From Mycolicibacterium xanthum (lineage in GTDB: Bacteria > Actinomycetota > Actinomycetes > Mycobacteriales > Mycobacteriaceae): a DNA stretch of 64,000 bases. Positions 18,860 to 27,411 of the stretch are shown here, piece by piece. Each line of letters starts with the position of its first letter. Position 1 is the first letter of the stretch. Where the stretch lies: the NCBI RefSeq assembly GCF_019710635.1, contig NZ_JAIFZS010000025.1:62001-126000 (forward strand). Direction: 5' to 3'. The notes beneath the pieces were generated by a model. The model saw only the letters and a list, made by a program, of their open reading frames with translations, was not told where the DNA came from and ran no database searches. The translations under genes were made by a program, and so were the position numbers.

Positions 18860-20674
18860 TCAGTTGATCCTGACCACGGCGCCGCGGACGGTGGTGGGGC
18901 CGCCCGAGGTGAGCTCCGCGGTCGCCTTGCCCTCGACCTTGACCTTGTTGCCCTGCAACGACATTGCGGTGTCGGATTCGACGTCGACCGGACCGGCGCC
19001 GCCGGACACGCTCACCCCGTTGGTGGCGGCGATCGCGACCCTGCGGCCCTTCAGGTCCAGGTCGGCGCCCCCGGCGTCGACGACGATGCCCTTCCCGCCT
19101 TCGATGCGGACGCTGCCGTCACTGTGCACCTCGATGCGGGTACCCACCGCATCCATGGTGAATCGCAGTGTTCCGTCGCCGCTTTCGGCGGTGATGCCTT
19201 CGCTGCGGCCATCGTCGTCGAGCAGGTCGATCCGGTGACCGTTGCGGGATACCAGTGAGCGCCGGTCGACCGCGCCGGTGCCGCCGTCGACCAGCGTGGT
19301 GCCCTTGTCGTCCGGGGTGTCGACGCCGTTCCAGAGGCCGCCGATCACGTACGGACGGTCGGGATCGCCCTGTTCGAACGCGACCAGCACCTCGTCGCCG
19401 ACCTCGGGGATGAACATCGCGCCGCGGCCCTTCCCGGCCCCGGGTGACACAACGCGGGCCCAGTCACTGACGTAGTCGTCCGACAGCCACGGGAAGGTGA
19501 GCCTGACCCGGCACTGCGCACTGGGGTCCCTGACGTCGCTGACCTGTGCGATGACGACGCCCGGCGTGCGGGGGGTGCGGCCGCTGCCCGCGGTCAGGCC
19601 GTACATGCTCCGCTCCTGCCGGCCGGTCACCGAGAACGCGGTGGTGTAGCCGCCGTTGGCCGGCTCGAACCGGTGGCGCGCGGCGGTGATCGTGTACTTG
19701 CCGTCGAACGGCTTCCCGGCGTTCTCGATCGTGATGCCGACGTCGGCGCGAAGCTTCGGGTTCCCGCGCGCGACCGCGTCGAGCTCCGCGAACGAGCTGC
19801 CGATCTCGTCGGCAAGCGCGGTGGCCGCGCCGTCGGCCTCGCTCTGGGTGCGGTACGCCACGTCGGCGGCGACGTAGCGCGGGGCGCCGAAGGGTTTCGC
19901 CACATCTGCGGGGGTGATGGCGGGGAGGTCGACGCACGCGGTCTCGGCCGGTGCCACGCTGACGATGGCGCGTTTCTGCGCGGTGTCCCAGCCGCGCACC
20001 TCGACGTCGGCGACCTGCTCGGCGGCGGTGATGACGGAGCGAAACCGGAGCAGGTCGGTGCCGAGCCGGAGCACCAGCGGATCGCTGTCGCCGGAATCGG
20101 CGGAGGGCGCGCTGGCGGCGGGCTCGCGGGGCCGGAAGTCCAACTTGTGGTCCCGGACGGCGATCTCGTAGCCGATCCGCCTGGCGATCCGGTCCAGGAA
20201 GTCCCAGTCCGTCTGCCCGAACTGGCCGAGGTGATCGAAAACCGTTCTGCTGGAATCGATCCGGCCAGCCGGCAGATCCGCCCGGTCGGCGACCTCACGG
20301 ACCGCATCGGAGGCCGTGATCTGGGTGTAGGACCGGGTGTGACGACCGCGGAACAACCGGTGCGCCGGATCGTATCCGCGGATGATGGTGAACGATCCGG
20401 AGCCGCCGGCCTCGGCCTCCAGCGAGGTCACCTCGGCGCTGATCAGCGTCTCCGGCGTCTGGGTCTGGCTGCTGGAACACCTGACGGTCACCTTCGTGCC
20501 GATCGTCACACCGGACTTCTCGATCACGATCCGGTTCGGATCGCGGAAGCGCAGCAGGAAGGCGTCCGGGAGTCGCAGGCTGCTGTCCACGTAGGCCGAG
20601 GTCATCAGGTCGGCGAGGTCGTCTGCGAGGGCGGTTCCGTCGAACTCGACCAGAAATCCCGCGGTGGTCGCCAT
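18860..20674 (-). CDS. VgrG/gp5-like central spike protein (Afp8-type)
   Basis: A 604-residue spike protein. The N-terminal 350 residues match the gpD/gp27-like hub (LPDAFLLRFRDPN, FDHLGQFGQTDWDFLDRIAR). An OB-fold domain follows (FPWLSDDYVSDWARVVSPG, FIPEVGDEVLVAFEQGDPDR), and the C-terminus has the repetitive beta-helix needle (VRIEGGKGIVVDAGG). It forms the trimer below the tube that punctures the target. The ATG at 20674 is chosen; a GTG at 20683 overlapping the upstream stop as GTGA is equally possible and would imply translational coupling. Confidence 0.93.
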   Translation of the reverse strand: MATTAGFLVEFDGTALADDLADLMTSAYVDSSLRLPDAFLLRFRDPNRIVIEKSGVTIGTKVTVRCSSSQTQTPETLISAEVTSLEAEAGGSGSFTIIRGYDPAHRLFRGRHTRSYTQITASDAVREVADRADLPAGRIDSSRTVFDHLGQFGQTDWDFLDRIARRIGYEIAVRDHKLDFRPREPAASAPSADSGDSDPLVLRLGTDLLRFRSVITAAEQVADVEVRGWDTAQKRAIVSVAPAETACVDLPAITPADVAKPFGAPRYVAADVAYRTQSEADGAATALADEIGSSFAELDAVARGNPKLRADVGITIENAGKPFDGKYTITAARHRFEPANGGYTTAFSVTGRQERSMYGLTAGSGRTPRTPGVVIAQVSDVRDPSAQCRVRLTFPWLSDDYVSDWARVVSPGAGKGRGAMFIPEVGDEVLVAFEQGDPDRPYVIGGLWNGVDTPDDKGTTLVDGGTGAVDRRSLVSRNGHRIDLLDDDGRSEGITAESGDGTLRFTMDAVGTRIEVHSDGSVRIEGGKGIVVDAGGADLDLKGRRVAIAATNGVSVSGGAGPVDVESDTAMSLQGNKVKVEGKATAELTSGGPTTVRGAVVRIN

Positions 20675-20679
20675 CTCGA

Positions 20680-21453
20680 TCACCCCACCCCGGCGAGCAG
20701 CGTCTCGAGGGTGGGGAGCCGCAGCTGGGAGCCGGCGGGCACCCGCATCGGGTCGTCGATCCCGTTGTGGGTGGCCAGCGGGCGCCACAACTGGGGGTCG
20801 CCGTACTCCCGATAGGCCAGCAGGGCGAGCGTATCGCCGTCCACGACGGTGTGTACCCGGTCGGCCGACATCGATCCGGAGGTGGGATTCTGCTTTCCCG
20901 GGGTGATGTCGATCTCCTCTAGACTGACGGTGCACACCGCCCGGACCGGGATGCCGTTGCTCGCGAACCGCGTGTATTTCGCCTGGACCTGGGTGATGAA
21001 CGCCGGGAAGCTGGTGACGCTGCCCCACTTGAACTGGACCAGGTAGGGCATCGGCTTGTCGCTCTGGGTCGATGCGTCACACGGCACGCAGCAGCGGAAC
21101 AGGTCGTCGACCGCTGCGACGACGTCGATGCCGGTGTCCATGGCCGAGTCGAAGAACAGTTCCAGCGACAGCTTGCACGGTTCGGCGCCACTGTATTCGG
21201 GCGGTCCGGACTTCTTGCTTCTGCTCGTCTTTCGTTCCCACTTGGCGGATTTGGTGATCGAAACCTCCTTCGGGTTGAACTGGAAATCGACCTTTCCCGC
21301 CGATGATCCCAACTGCGGTGACCCGCCCTTGTTGTGTCGGGGCTCGAAGAATTCCAGGCAGGCCCGCACGGGTGAGGCGCCCACCGCCGGCACGATCTCG
21401 TCGGCCTTCGGCGTACCTTCGGCCTGCAACGCGATTCCCTTGCCGGCCATCAT
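20680..21453 (-). CDS. LysM-containing baseplate hub protein (Afp7-type)
   Basis: A 257-residue protein with an N-terminal tail-type domain (FQFNPKEVSITKSAKWERK, CKLSLELFFDS) and a C-terminal LysM segment (VHTVVDGDTLALLAYREYGD, HNGIDDPMRVPAGSQLRLP). In eCIS and phage the LysM protein joins tube to spike hub. The start ATG overlaps the stop of the second tube gene as ATGA, so the two are probably coupled. Four Cys residues (CLEFF, CKLSL, CCVPC) give room for a metal or disulfide, which is unusual for this family as far as I recall. Confidence 0.88.
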   Translation of the reverse strand: MMAGKGIALQAEGTPKADEIVPAVGASPVRACLEFFEPRHNKGGSPQLGSSAGKVDFQFNPKEVSITKSAKWERKTSRSKKSGPPEYSGAEPCKLSLELFFDSAMDTGIDVVAAVDDLFRCCVPCDASTQSDKPMPYLVQFKWGSVTSFPAFITQVQAKYTRFASNGIPVRAVCTVSLEEIDITPGKQNPTSGSMSADRVHTVVDGDTLALLAYREYGDPQLWRPLATHNGIDDPMRVPAGSQLRLPTLETLLAGVG

Positions 21454-21881
21454 CCACCGGCCTTCGGGGTGAACCCGTGATGGGCGATCTCGAGTGTCTC
21501 GGTGAACACTTTGGCCGAGTCGAGGTTGAGGCTCGGGCCGGTCCAGCGAACCGGCACCACACCCTCCAGCGACCATTCCACGACGAGCCTGCCCTCGGTG
21601 TCCAGGGCAGAGATGACGCCGGTGGTGGGTTCGAGACCGTTGAGCGCCTTGATGATCCACGCGGTCAGCTTCTCGCTGTCGGGTCCGATGGGGCGGCTGA
21701 GTTTGATGTTGCTGTACTTCAGCCGGGTGGGCAGCTGCCACACCATGCCGTTGTTGCCACCTTCCTCACGCTGCTCGAGCACCACCTCCAGGCCCAGTCC
21801 CTCACAGCTGCTGAACCTGCCGACCTGCATCTTGTCCAGCTCGACGGCGAACGTGACGCCGACGAAAGCGTCGTCAGCCAT
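21450..21881 (-). CDS. Second tube-like protein (gp19/TIGR02241-type, Afp5-like)
   Basis: A 143-residue member of the conserved phage-tail tube family: FAVELDKMQVGRFSSCEGLG at the N-terminus and VLEQREEGGNNGMVWQLPTR, LKYSNIKLSRPIGPDSEKL after it. It is clearly related to, but different from, the first tube protein at 24.5 kb. In eCIS the downstream copy usually forms the tube initiator ring on the hub. It sits 15 bp after the Pro-rich gene and overlaps the LysM gene by 4 bp. Confidence 0.9.
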   Translation of the reverse strand: MADDAFVGVTFAVELDKMQVGRFSSCEGLGLEVVLEQREEGGNNGMVWQLPTRLKYSNIKLSRPIGPDSEKLTAWIIKALNGLEPTTGVISALDTEGRLVVEWSLEGVVPVRWTGPSLNLDSAKVFTETLEIAHHGFTPKAGG

Positions 21882-21896
21882 CGTTGCTCCCTTCGG

Positions 21897-23870
21897 TCAT
21901 CGGCCCAGGTCCATCAGGGCGCCGGCCCGCTCGCGGTCCAGCCAGAGTTCGGCCCGCAGCCGGGCGGCCAGCGGGTCGTAGATCCGGTCGACCAAGTCCT
22001 CGATGTCGTCGGTCCGGGTCTCGGGATGCGGCGCCGCAGGTGCGCTCACGGCGGATGGGGCCGGTGTCGGTTCGGCTGGGGGCGGAGAGGTTTCGGTGGT
22101 GCGCTGGATCGACGGTGGTGCGAACGTGATGGTGTTGGTGGCCCGGTCGTAGCTCGCCGCTGACGGTGCCAGGACGGCCGCTGATCCGCGGTCCTCCGGT
22201 GCGGACCGGTCGGACGGGCCGAAGCCCTGCTGGGCGAACATCCGCTGCAGGCCCAGCGGCCGCGGGCTCTCCGACAGCACCGACCGGGCGGGGTTGTCCG
22301 ATGCGGTGGGGGTCTCGCTGCGGCGCACCGGCGGCAGAATCTGGATTCGTCCCCGGGCCGCCGGCTGGTCGGGTGCCAGGGCGGCAGCGGGATCACCGGC
22401 GTCCGCCGCGCGCTGCACCACCGGTAGCGCGAGGGACCGCTGTGCGGTCGTCGACGCCATCGACGACGTCGGGACCGTTGGGACGGCGGTCGCCCCGCCG
22501 TGGCGGGGCCCGAGCGTCGGCGTCGTTGTCGCCGGGGCATTCTCGACGGAGAGTGCCGGGCTCGACGGCCAATTCGGTACGGAGCGAGCCGGGGCGCGCG
22601 ATGGCGAGGGTCCGGCGTCGACGGCCGGGAGACGTTGTGGCGTCGGTTCGGCGTCGACGACCGGGATGCGTTGCACCGAGGGGGCCGGCGGGTGCATCGC
22701 GGGGGGTGGCGTGTGTGCCGGGCGGACATCGGCGGTGGAGAGTGCGCTGTCCCTGAACACCTTTGGTGCGCTGTCGGGTTGGGCGCTGTCGGGTTGGGCG
22801 GTGTCGACGGCACGCAAAACGGGTAGCGCGGCGAGCGGGCCGGCCGGAACCTGCGCCGGTGCTTTGCATACCGGGGCCTCGACCTGTACGGCTGTCAGCC
22901 TCGGCGCCGGGTCGCCGAGGCTGGTTGGGGTGCTTGGTTCGGTGCCGGCATCGGCCGCGCGCTGGACCGTGGCGAGTGAGTCGATGGTCCGCAGCACTGG
23001 AAGGGGTGCAGTCGTGCCGCCCTTCGGCCGCGGGGGATCTGGGGAGTCCGCCGCGGCGGCCCGGACGGCCGGAAGTTCTCGCGGCCGGGGCGGTTCGACG
23101 CCCGCGAGGCTGCGCTGGATGGCCGGCGGGGCAGGGGTGGTGACCGTCGGCGGGTGGGGCGCAGTCGTGACGGGTGCCGGCCCGGTGACAGGAAGGCTGA
23201 TCGGTGTTGCCGCCGTCTCGATCGCCTGGTTTCGCGCGGCGGGTGGAGGCTCGGTCGCGCCGTCGGCGATTTCGAGGGAACGCTGGATGGCCGGTGCAGG
23301 AGCCGGCCCGGCGTCGCGGGGTGTCCCACTCGCGGTGGCGGTGTCGGGTGCAGCGACGGCCAGGGGGCGCCGGTCGTCCGGGCTGGGTGCGGCCAGTAGC
23401 GAGCCGGCCGGCCGGGCGTCCGGCAGTGGTGCGACCGAGTACAGCCGGCGCACCGGGGCTGTGGGTTCGGGCACCGCGGATTCCGGCGCGCGCTGCACCG
23501 GGGTGGTGGTGCCGCCTAGGGCGCGTTGTAGCGCGGCCGGGGACGGCGCCCAGGTGCGCGGGGTCGATGTGGGTGCGGTTTTCGGCCGCGTCGCCGGGGA
23601 GCTGCCCTGCCCCAGGTCGAGGATCGACAGCGGCTCGTCGTGCCCGGTCGACAGCAGCGGCAGCGCACCGGTGAGTCCCGGGTTCTGCGACGTGGTGAGC
23701 TGCTCGGTGAACCCGGCGAACCGGGCTACGGGTTCGGCCGGCCCGACGCTGCGCTGCACGGGGGGTACGTGCCGCCACTCCCGCCGCGGCGCGGCCGGCT
23801 CGGGCTCGGGCTCGGGCCGTTTGGCCTCGTGGGGGTCCTCGGACCGACCCCAGGGCCACCATTTCGGCAT
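21897..23870 (-). CDS. Large Pro/Ala-rich eCIS protein with repeated (V/I/L)QR motifs
   Basis: A 657-residue low-complexity protein. It starts MPKWWPWGRSEDPHEAKRP and contains about eleven short motifs of the form [VILA]-Q-R-[ASTIM] (PVQRS, ALQRA, AIQRS, TVQRA, SVQRI, GLQRM, SIQRT and others) about every 40-60 residues, embedded in Pro/Ala/Thr linkers. The final 80 residues are predicted to be more ordered (DIEDLVDRIYDPLAARLRAE). No enzyme motif is visible. Its place inside the structural operon suggests a scaffold, tape-measure substitute or cargo adaptor. I chose ATG 23870, 2 bp after the DUF6760 stop; the frame is open further upstream. Confidence 0.75.
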   Translation of the reverse strand: MPKWWPWGRSEDPHEAKRPEPEPEPAAPRREWRHVPPVQRSVGPAEPVARFAGFTEQLTTSQNPGLTGALPLLSTGHDEPLSILDLGQGSSPATRPKTAPTSTPRTWAPSPAALQRALGGTTTPVQRAPESAVPEPTAPVRRLYSVAPLPDARPAGSLLAAPSPDDRRPLAVAAPDTATASGTPRDAGPAPAPAIQRSLEIADGATEPPPAARNQAIETAATPISLPVTGPAPVTTAPHPPTVTTPAPPAIQRSLAGVEPPRPRELPAVRAAAADSPDPPRPKGGTTAPLPVLRTIDSLATVQRAADAGTEPSTPTSLGDPAPRLTAVQVEAPVCKAPAQVPAGPLAALPVLRAVDTAQPDSAQPDSAPKVFRDSALSTADVRPAHTPPPAMHPPAPSVQRIPVVDAEPTPQRLPAVDAGPSPSRAPARSVPNWPSSPALSVENAPATTTPTLGPRHGGATAVPTVPTSSMASTTAQRSLALPVVQRAADAGDPAAALAPDQPAARGRIQILPPVRRSETPTASDNPARSVLSESPRPLGLQRMFAQQGFGPSDRSAPEDRGSAAVLAPSAASYDRATNTITFAPPSIQRTTETSPPPAEPTPAPSAVSAPAAPHPETRTDDIEDLVDRIYDPLAARLRAELWLDRERAGALMDLGR

Positions 23871-23872
23871 CC

Positions 23873-24031
23873 TCACCCCTCCGGTTGGTCCCGTGCTACC
23901 AGCCGCCGAACCAGCTGGACGTAGCAGCGCCGGTCGGCGTGCTCGAGGTCGAGCAGCTCGTGTAGCGGCCAGTGCAGGTGGTAGGCGATGTACGAGACCT
24001 CCTCGTGCAGTTGGTCGGCCCCGTACGTCAC
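23873..24031 (-). CDS. DUF6760 small eCIS protein
   Basis: A 52-residue protein starting at a GTG whose first bases overlap the upstream stop as GTGA. The core TYGADQLHEEVSYIAYHLHW, then PLHELLDLEHADRR, is the signature I associate with DUF6760, a small family in contractile-tail clusters. Its function is unknown; position after the tail assembly chaperone-like gene suggests an assembly role. A longer reading to 24082 would add an Arg-rich tail unlike the family. Confidence 0.8.
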   Translation of the reverse strand: MTYGADQLHEEVSYIAYHLHWPLHELLDLEHADRRCYVQLVRRLVARDQPEG

Positions 24032-24474
24032 GATTCCCCCAGGCGGCTCCCCGCGACGTCGACGGCGAACTCGTTGTCGCATTCCGGACAGGTGACTCGT
24101 GCGTGGGTGTGTCCGTCCTGGTTGACCCGCCGGTACAGGTCCTGCAGGAAGGCCAGGTCGGAGGCGAACAGGTTCTCGATGATGCCCGCGTGCACGTCCT
24201 CGATCCCACCGAGCTCGGTGACCACCCGGCTGATCAGCACCACGGCAAGGTAATTCGGGCTCTCCCTTACCCGGTCATCGCGCTGGGAGGTGAGCTCGTC
24301 TCGTGCCGTGGCGAGCCGCATCACGCCTCGGCGGTGCACGGTTCCCGACGCGTCGACGTATCCGCGGGGCAGGAGGAACGGGAACTCGGTGCGCATCGTC
24401 GGGGCGTCATCGACGGCGTCCTGCCCGGGCGGATCGGTCAGGGCGGTGGCACCGTACCCGCGTTCCCTACGCAC
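24028..24474 (-). CDS. Tail assembly chaperone-like protein with C-terminal zinc knuckle
   Basis: A 148-residue protein whose core (TEFPFLLPRGYVDASGTVHR, GVMRLATARDEL) resembles Mu-like tail assembly chaperones found next to tube genes. The C-terminus adds CPECDNEF, half of a zinc ribbon. The GTG at 24474 overlaps the tube stop by 8 bp; ATG 24396 would begin right at the conserved MRTEFPF and is a real alternative. It likely aids tube or tape-measure assembly. Confidence 0.7.
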   Translation of the reverse strand: MRRERGYGATALTDPPGQDAVDDAPTMRTEFPFLLPRGYVDASGTVHRRGVMRLATARDELTSQRDDRVRESPNYLAVVLISRVVTELGGIEDVHAGIIENLFASDLAFLQDLYRRVNQDGHTHARVTCPECDNEFAVDVAGSRLGES

Positions 24475-24919
24475 CCTCGGGCTCGCATTGCTCGTAGGTG
24501 AGCACCAACTTCTCGGTCAGCACGCTGGTGTCGCCGGCCTTCAGCGTTCCCAGTTCGAGGCTCTTGGGCCACGCATTGGTGATCGTGTAGCGCTTGAGCG
24601 GGTTGCCCTCGTAGTCGTAGACGATGATCGCCCCGCCCTTGCGGGCGTCCGTCATCTTGCCGATCTGGGCGTCCTTGACCCATTTCTCGAAGCTGTTGCT
24701 GTCGGTCAGGGGGCGGGTCAGCGTGACCTCGCCGGCCTTCCAGCGACCGGGGAGCTTCTTGATCAGGTACTTGCCGTCGGAGGCGGTGTTCGACTTGTAC
24801 TCGATGACGTCCTGCTCCATCTTCAGGCCGGTGCACTCGGTGATGTGGGTGATCTGAATGCCGTCGAATTCCAGACCGAACGAATGGCCCACCGAGCTGT
24901 CGTTTTCGGGAAGCGCCAT
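24467..24919 (-). CDS. Inner tube protein (gp19-like, Afp1-type)
   Basis: A 150-residue tube protein: GHSFGLEFDGIQITHITECT, then LIKKLPGRWKAGEVTLTRPL and a C-terminal strand (SVLTEKLVLTYEQC). It stacks as hexamers to form the channel inside the sheath. ATG 24919 follows an AGGTG site; the GTG at 24928 is less likely. It lies 28 bp after the sheath gene, the usual sheath-tube pairing. Confidence 0.93.
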   Translation of the reverse strand: MALPENDSSVGHSFGLEFDGIQITHITECTGLKMEQDVIEYKSNTASDGKYLIKKLPGRWKAGEVTLTRPLTDSNSFEKWVKDAQIGKMTDARKGGAIIVYDYEGNPLKRYTITNAWPKSLELGTLKAGDTSVLTEKLVLTYEQCEPEGA

Positions 24920-24947
24920 GACTGTCACCTATCTTTCTACGTTGGTG

Positions 24948-26489
24948 TTACTCGGCGACCAGGCTGGTTCCGCCGGAGAACTGAGAGAGCCGGAAGACCA
25001 CGAACTCGGCGGGTTTGACCGGGGCTACGCCGATTTCGCAGACCACCTCGCCGGCGTCGATGCCCTCGGCGGGGTTGGTCTCGTCGTCGCACTTGACATA
25101 GAAAGCCTCGGCCGGGGTCAGGCCGAACAGCGCGCCCTTGCGCCATTCGTTGACCAGGAAGGCGTTGACGGTGCGCCGCAGCTTGGCCCACAGCGCCTGG
25201 TCGTTGGGTTCGAACACGACCCAGTCGGTGTTCTCCAGGATCGACTCCTCGAGGTAGTTGAACAGCCGCCGGATGTTCAGGTAGCGCCACGCCGAGTCGG
25301 AGGACAGGGTGCGTGCGCCCCACACGCGGATACCCCGGCCGGGGAACGCACGAATGCAGTTGATGCCGGCCGGGTTCAGCAGATCGTGCTCCTTGCGGGT
25401 GATCTGGGTCTCCAGGCCGATGGCTCCGCGGACCACCTCGTTGGCGGGAGCCTTGTGCACCCCGCGGGTGTCGTCGTTGCGGCCCCAGATGCCGGCCAGG
25501 AATCCCGACGGGGGCAGGCACTTGTGGCCGGCGACGTTGAGCCAGGGCCAGTACAGTGCGGCGAACTTGGAGTCGTAGCCGGCCTTGTCGACCCGCCACT
25601 CCTTGACCTGCTGGGCGTTCAGCCCCGGCGGCGGGTCCAGGATGGCCATCCGGTCACCCATCAACTCGCAGTGGTCGATCATCGCCCTCTGCACCACCTG
25701 CACGGTGTCGAGGTCGATGGCGCCGCGCTGGTATGCGGTCAGCAGGTCGGGCATGCAGAGCATGGTGATCTCGTCGACAGCCTCCAGACCAGCTATGCCG
25801 CTGCGATCCTCGACGTCGCCCATGTAGTCCTCGCTGCTGAGCCGTGCGGGTGGACTGGCCATCGCCACCTCGGCCGGCGCGGCAAGGGCTACCTGCATGC
25901 CGGCGTGCAGGTCCTCGGCGGTGCGTCCGGCGATCTGCTCGAGCGTGACGAATTTGGAGGACGCGTTGACGACTGTCTGAATGTTGGCCTTGCCACGGCC
26001 GGTGGTGACGCCGGGGAACTCCTCGACGACGTCGCCGTCGCGGTGCACCACCAGCTTCAGTCCGGCCGGGTGCTCTTCGCCCTCGTTGTGGTACTCGGTG
26101 ACCTCGACGCGCACCGTGTCGGGTGGGGTGTGTGGGTCCAGTGCCAGCACCTTGTAATTGGCCAGCACGCCCTGCGGAGCAGACTCGACCTGCTTCTGGG
26201 CGCCGTTGGAGCCATTGCCATTGGCGCCTTCTCCGATGCGCACGACGTAGGCGTTGCCGCCACCGTTTTGGAAGTATCCGAAGACGGACTCGGCCAAGCA
26301 TGCGCCCTCGACGAACCCGCCGAAATTCTTGTTGTACTGGGTCCAGTTGCTGACCAGGGTGGGTTTGTTGAAAGGCCCCTTCTCGGCGAGGCCGACGAAC
26401 GCCGCGACGGCGGTCCCCACGCCTTGAATAGGCCTTGAGCCGGAGTCGGTTTCCTCGACATAGACGCCCGGCGAAAGATACGTCGGCAT
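24948..26489 (-). CDS. Contractile tail sheath protein
   Basis: A 513-residue sheath: MPTYLSPGVYVEETDSGSRP is the classic eCIS sheath N-terminus, followed by GVGTAVAAFVGLAEKGPFN. The C-terminal half has PGRGIRVWGARTLSSDSAWR and YLNIRRLFNYLEESI, the conserved domain that clicks subunits together. Only one sheath gene is present, whereas Afp and PVC carry three. A GAGGAGG site precedes the ATG. It is the first gene of the 11-kb minus-strand operon and diverges from the DUF4157 gene. Confidence 0.96.
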   Translation of the reverse strand: MPTYLSPGVYVEETDSGSRPIQGVGTAVAAFVGLAEKGPFNKPTLVSNWTQYNKNFGGFVEGACLAESVFGYFQNGGGNAYVVRIGEGANGNGSNGAQKQVESAPQGVLANYKVLALDPHTPPDTVRVEVTEYHNEGEEHPAGLKLVVHRDGDVVEEFPGVTTGRGKANIQTVVNASSKFVTLEQIAGRTAEDLHAGMQVALAAPAEVAMASPPARLSSEDYMGDVEDRSGIAGLEAVDEITMLCMPDLLTAYQRGAIDLDTVQVVQRAMIDHCELMGDRMAILDPPPGLNAQQVKEWRVDKAGYDSKFAALYWPWLNVAGHKCLPPSGFLAGIWGRNDDTRGVHKAPANEVVRGAIGLETQITRKEHDLLNPAGINCIRAFPGRGIRVWGARTLSSDSAWRYLNIRRLFNYLEESILENTDWVVFEPNDQALWAKLRRTVNAFLVNEWRKGALFGLTPAEAFYVKCDDETNPAEGIDAGEVVCEIGVAPVKPAEFVVFRLSQFSGGTSLVAE

Positions 26490-26587
26490 TTTGCCTCCTC
26501 GGTGATTGCGATGGGCTGGTCATGATGTTGCGCCGCTTGGCATTCGGGCGTCAGTATCGAGCGGACTGCCGCGCGGGCATCCACTGG

Positions 26588-26641
26588 TGCACTTTGGGGC
26601 AGCAGCTGCTTTGTTGCCCCTTCGGGCATTCGATGCTGCCC
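26588..26641. promoter_or_regulatory. Palindromic operator sites between sheath and DUF4157 genes
   Basis: In this divergent 230-bp promoter region, TGCCCCTTCGGGCA (26615-26628) is a perfect TGCCC/GGGCA dyad with a 4-bp spacer. TGCACTTTGGGGCA (26588-26601) matches with one change, and a half-site TGCCC lies at 26637-26641. The same motif recurs upstream of four other island units. Confidence 0.6.
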
Positions 26642-26719
26642 TGTCGCACTCGCGGTCGTGTCTCCCATTGTCGTCGGATCGGGTGGATCGTTGTCCCATC
26701 CGAGGGAGGCGAGGACCAA

Positions 26720-27382
26720 ATGCATGCCCACGACCATGACCATGGAACAGAATCGGAGCTACGGCCCAGAGCGTCCCGGCTGGAGGAGCCCGATGCCGTC
26801 TCGCTGCGGGCCGCGCTGTCGGGTCGGCTCGACGCGGCCGGCCCGGACGCCCTGATGGGCCTGCAGCGGACCGTCGGCAACGCCGGGGTGGCGGGGCTGG
26901 TGGAGGAGGAGACTTCCCCCGTTCAGGACGTGATCAACACCGGCGGGTCGCCGATGTCAGCCGATGTGCGCGCGGATATGGAAAGCCGCTTCGGCCATGA
27001 CTTCGGTGACGTCCGCATCCACAACGACGGGGCAGCGCACGACTCGGCGAAATCAGTGAATGCACAGGCGTACACGGTGGGATCCGACATCGTCTTCCAG
27101 CACGGCAAGTACGACCCAGGCTCCGACTCGGGCCGGCACATGCTCGCCCACGAGCTCACCCATGTGGTGCAGCAGCGCAGTGGTCCGGTGGACGGCAGCG
27201 ACGCCGGCGGGGGAGTCAAAATCAGTGATCCCTTGGACCGGTTCGAGCGGGAGGCGGTGGCCAATGCGTATCGGGTGGCGCCGGAGCTTCAGCGTCAGGA
27301 GGAGGCGCCCGAGGAAGAAGATGAGATGGTGCAGACGTACGTCCAGCGGCAAGAGGACGAGTTCAAGGACGGATCGGCCTAG
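26720..27382 (+). CDS. DUF4157 eCIS-core protein, metallopeptidase-like
   Basis: A 220-residue protein. After a His/Asp-rich start comes LQRTVGN (residues 48-54). The DUF4157 domain follows: MSADVRADMESRFGHDFGDV, VRIHNDGAAHDSA, then LAHELTHVVQQ containing an HExxH zinc motif. DUF4157 is the domain most tightly linked to eCIS loci; its role (cargo processing, attachment or effector) is unsettled. The acidic tail carries two more LQR/VQR motifs. The ATG at 26720 follows a GA-rich ribosome site; it diverges from the sheath. Confidence 0.92.
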   Translation: MHAHDHDHGTESELRPRASRLEEPDAVSLRAALSGRLDAAGPDALMGLQRTVGNAGVAGLVEEETSPVQDVINTGGSPMSADVRADMESRFGHDFGDVRIHNDGAAHDSAKSVNAQAYTVGSDIVFQHGKYDPGSDSGRHMLAHELTHVVQQRSGPVDGSDAGGGVKISDPLDRFEREAVANAYRVAPELQRQEEAPEEEDEMVQTYVQRQEDEFKDGSA

Positions 27383-27411
27383 CCGAGCTCTTACGTTGAC
27401 GGAGGTCACCA

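Noticed and set aside
22294..24501. Plus-strand open frame of 735 codons
   Set aside because: Antisense to the VQR-rich protein, DUF6760 and chaperone genes, Gly/Arg/Ser-rich without domain. The minus-strand genes are tightly coupled and domain-supported.
24858..26438. Plus-strand open frame of 526 codons
   Set aside because: Exact mirror of the sheath gene; Val/Gly/Gln-rich shadow.
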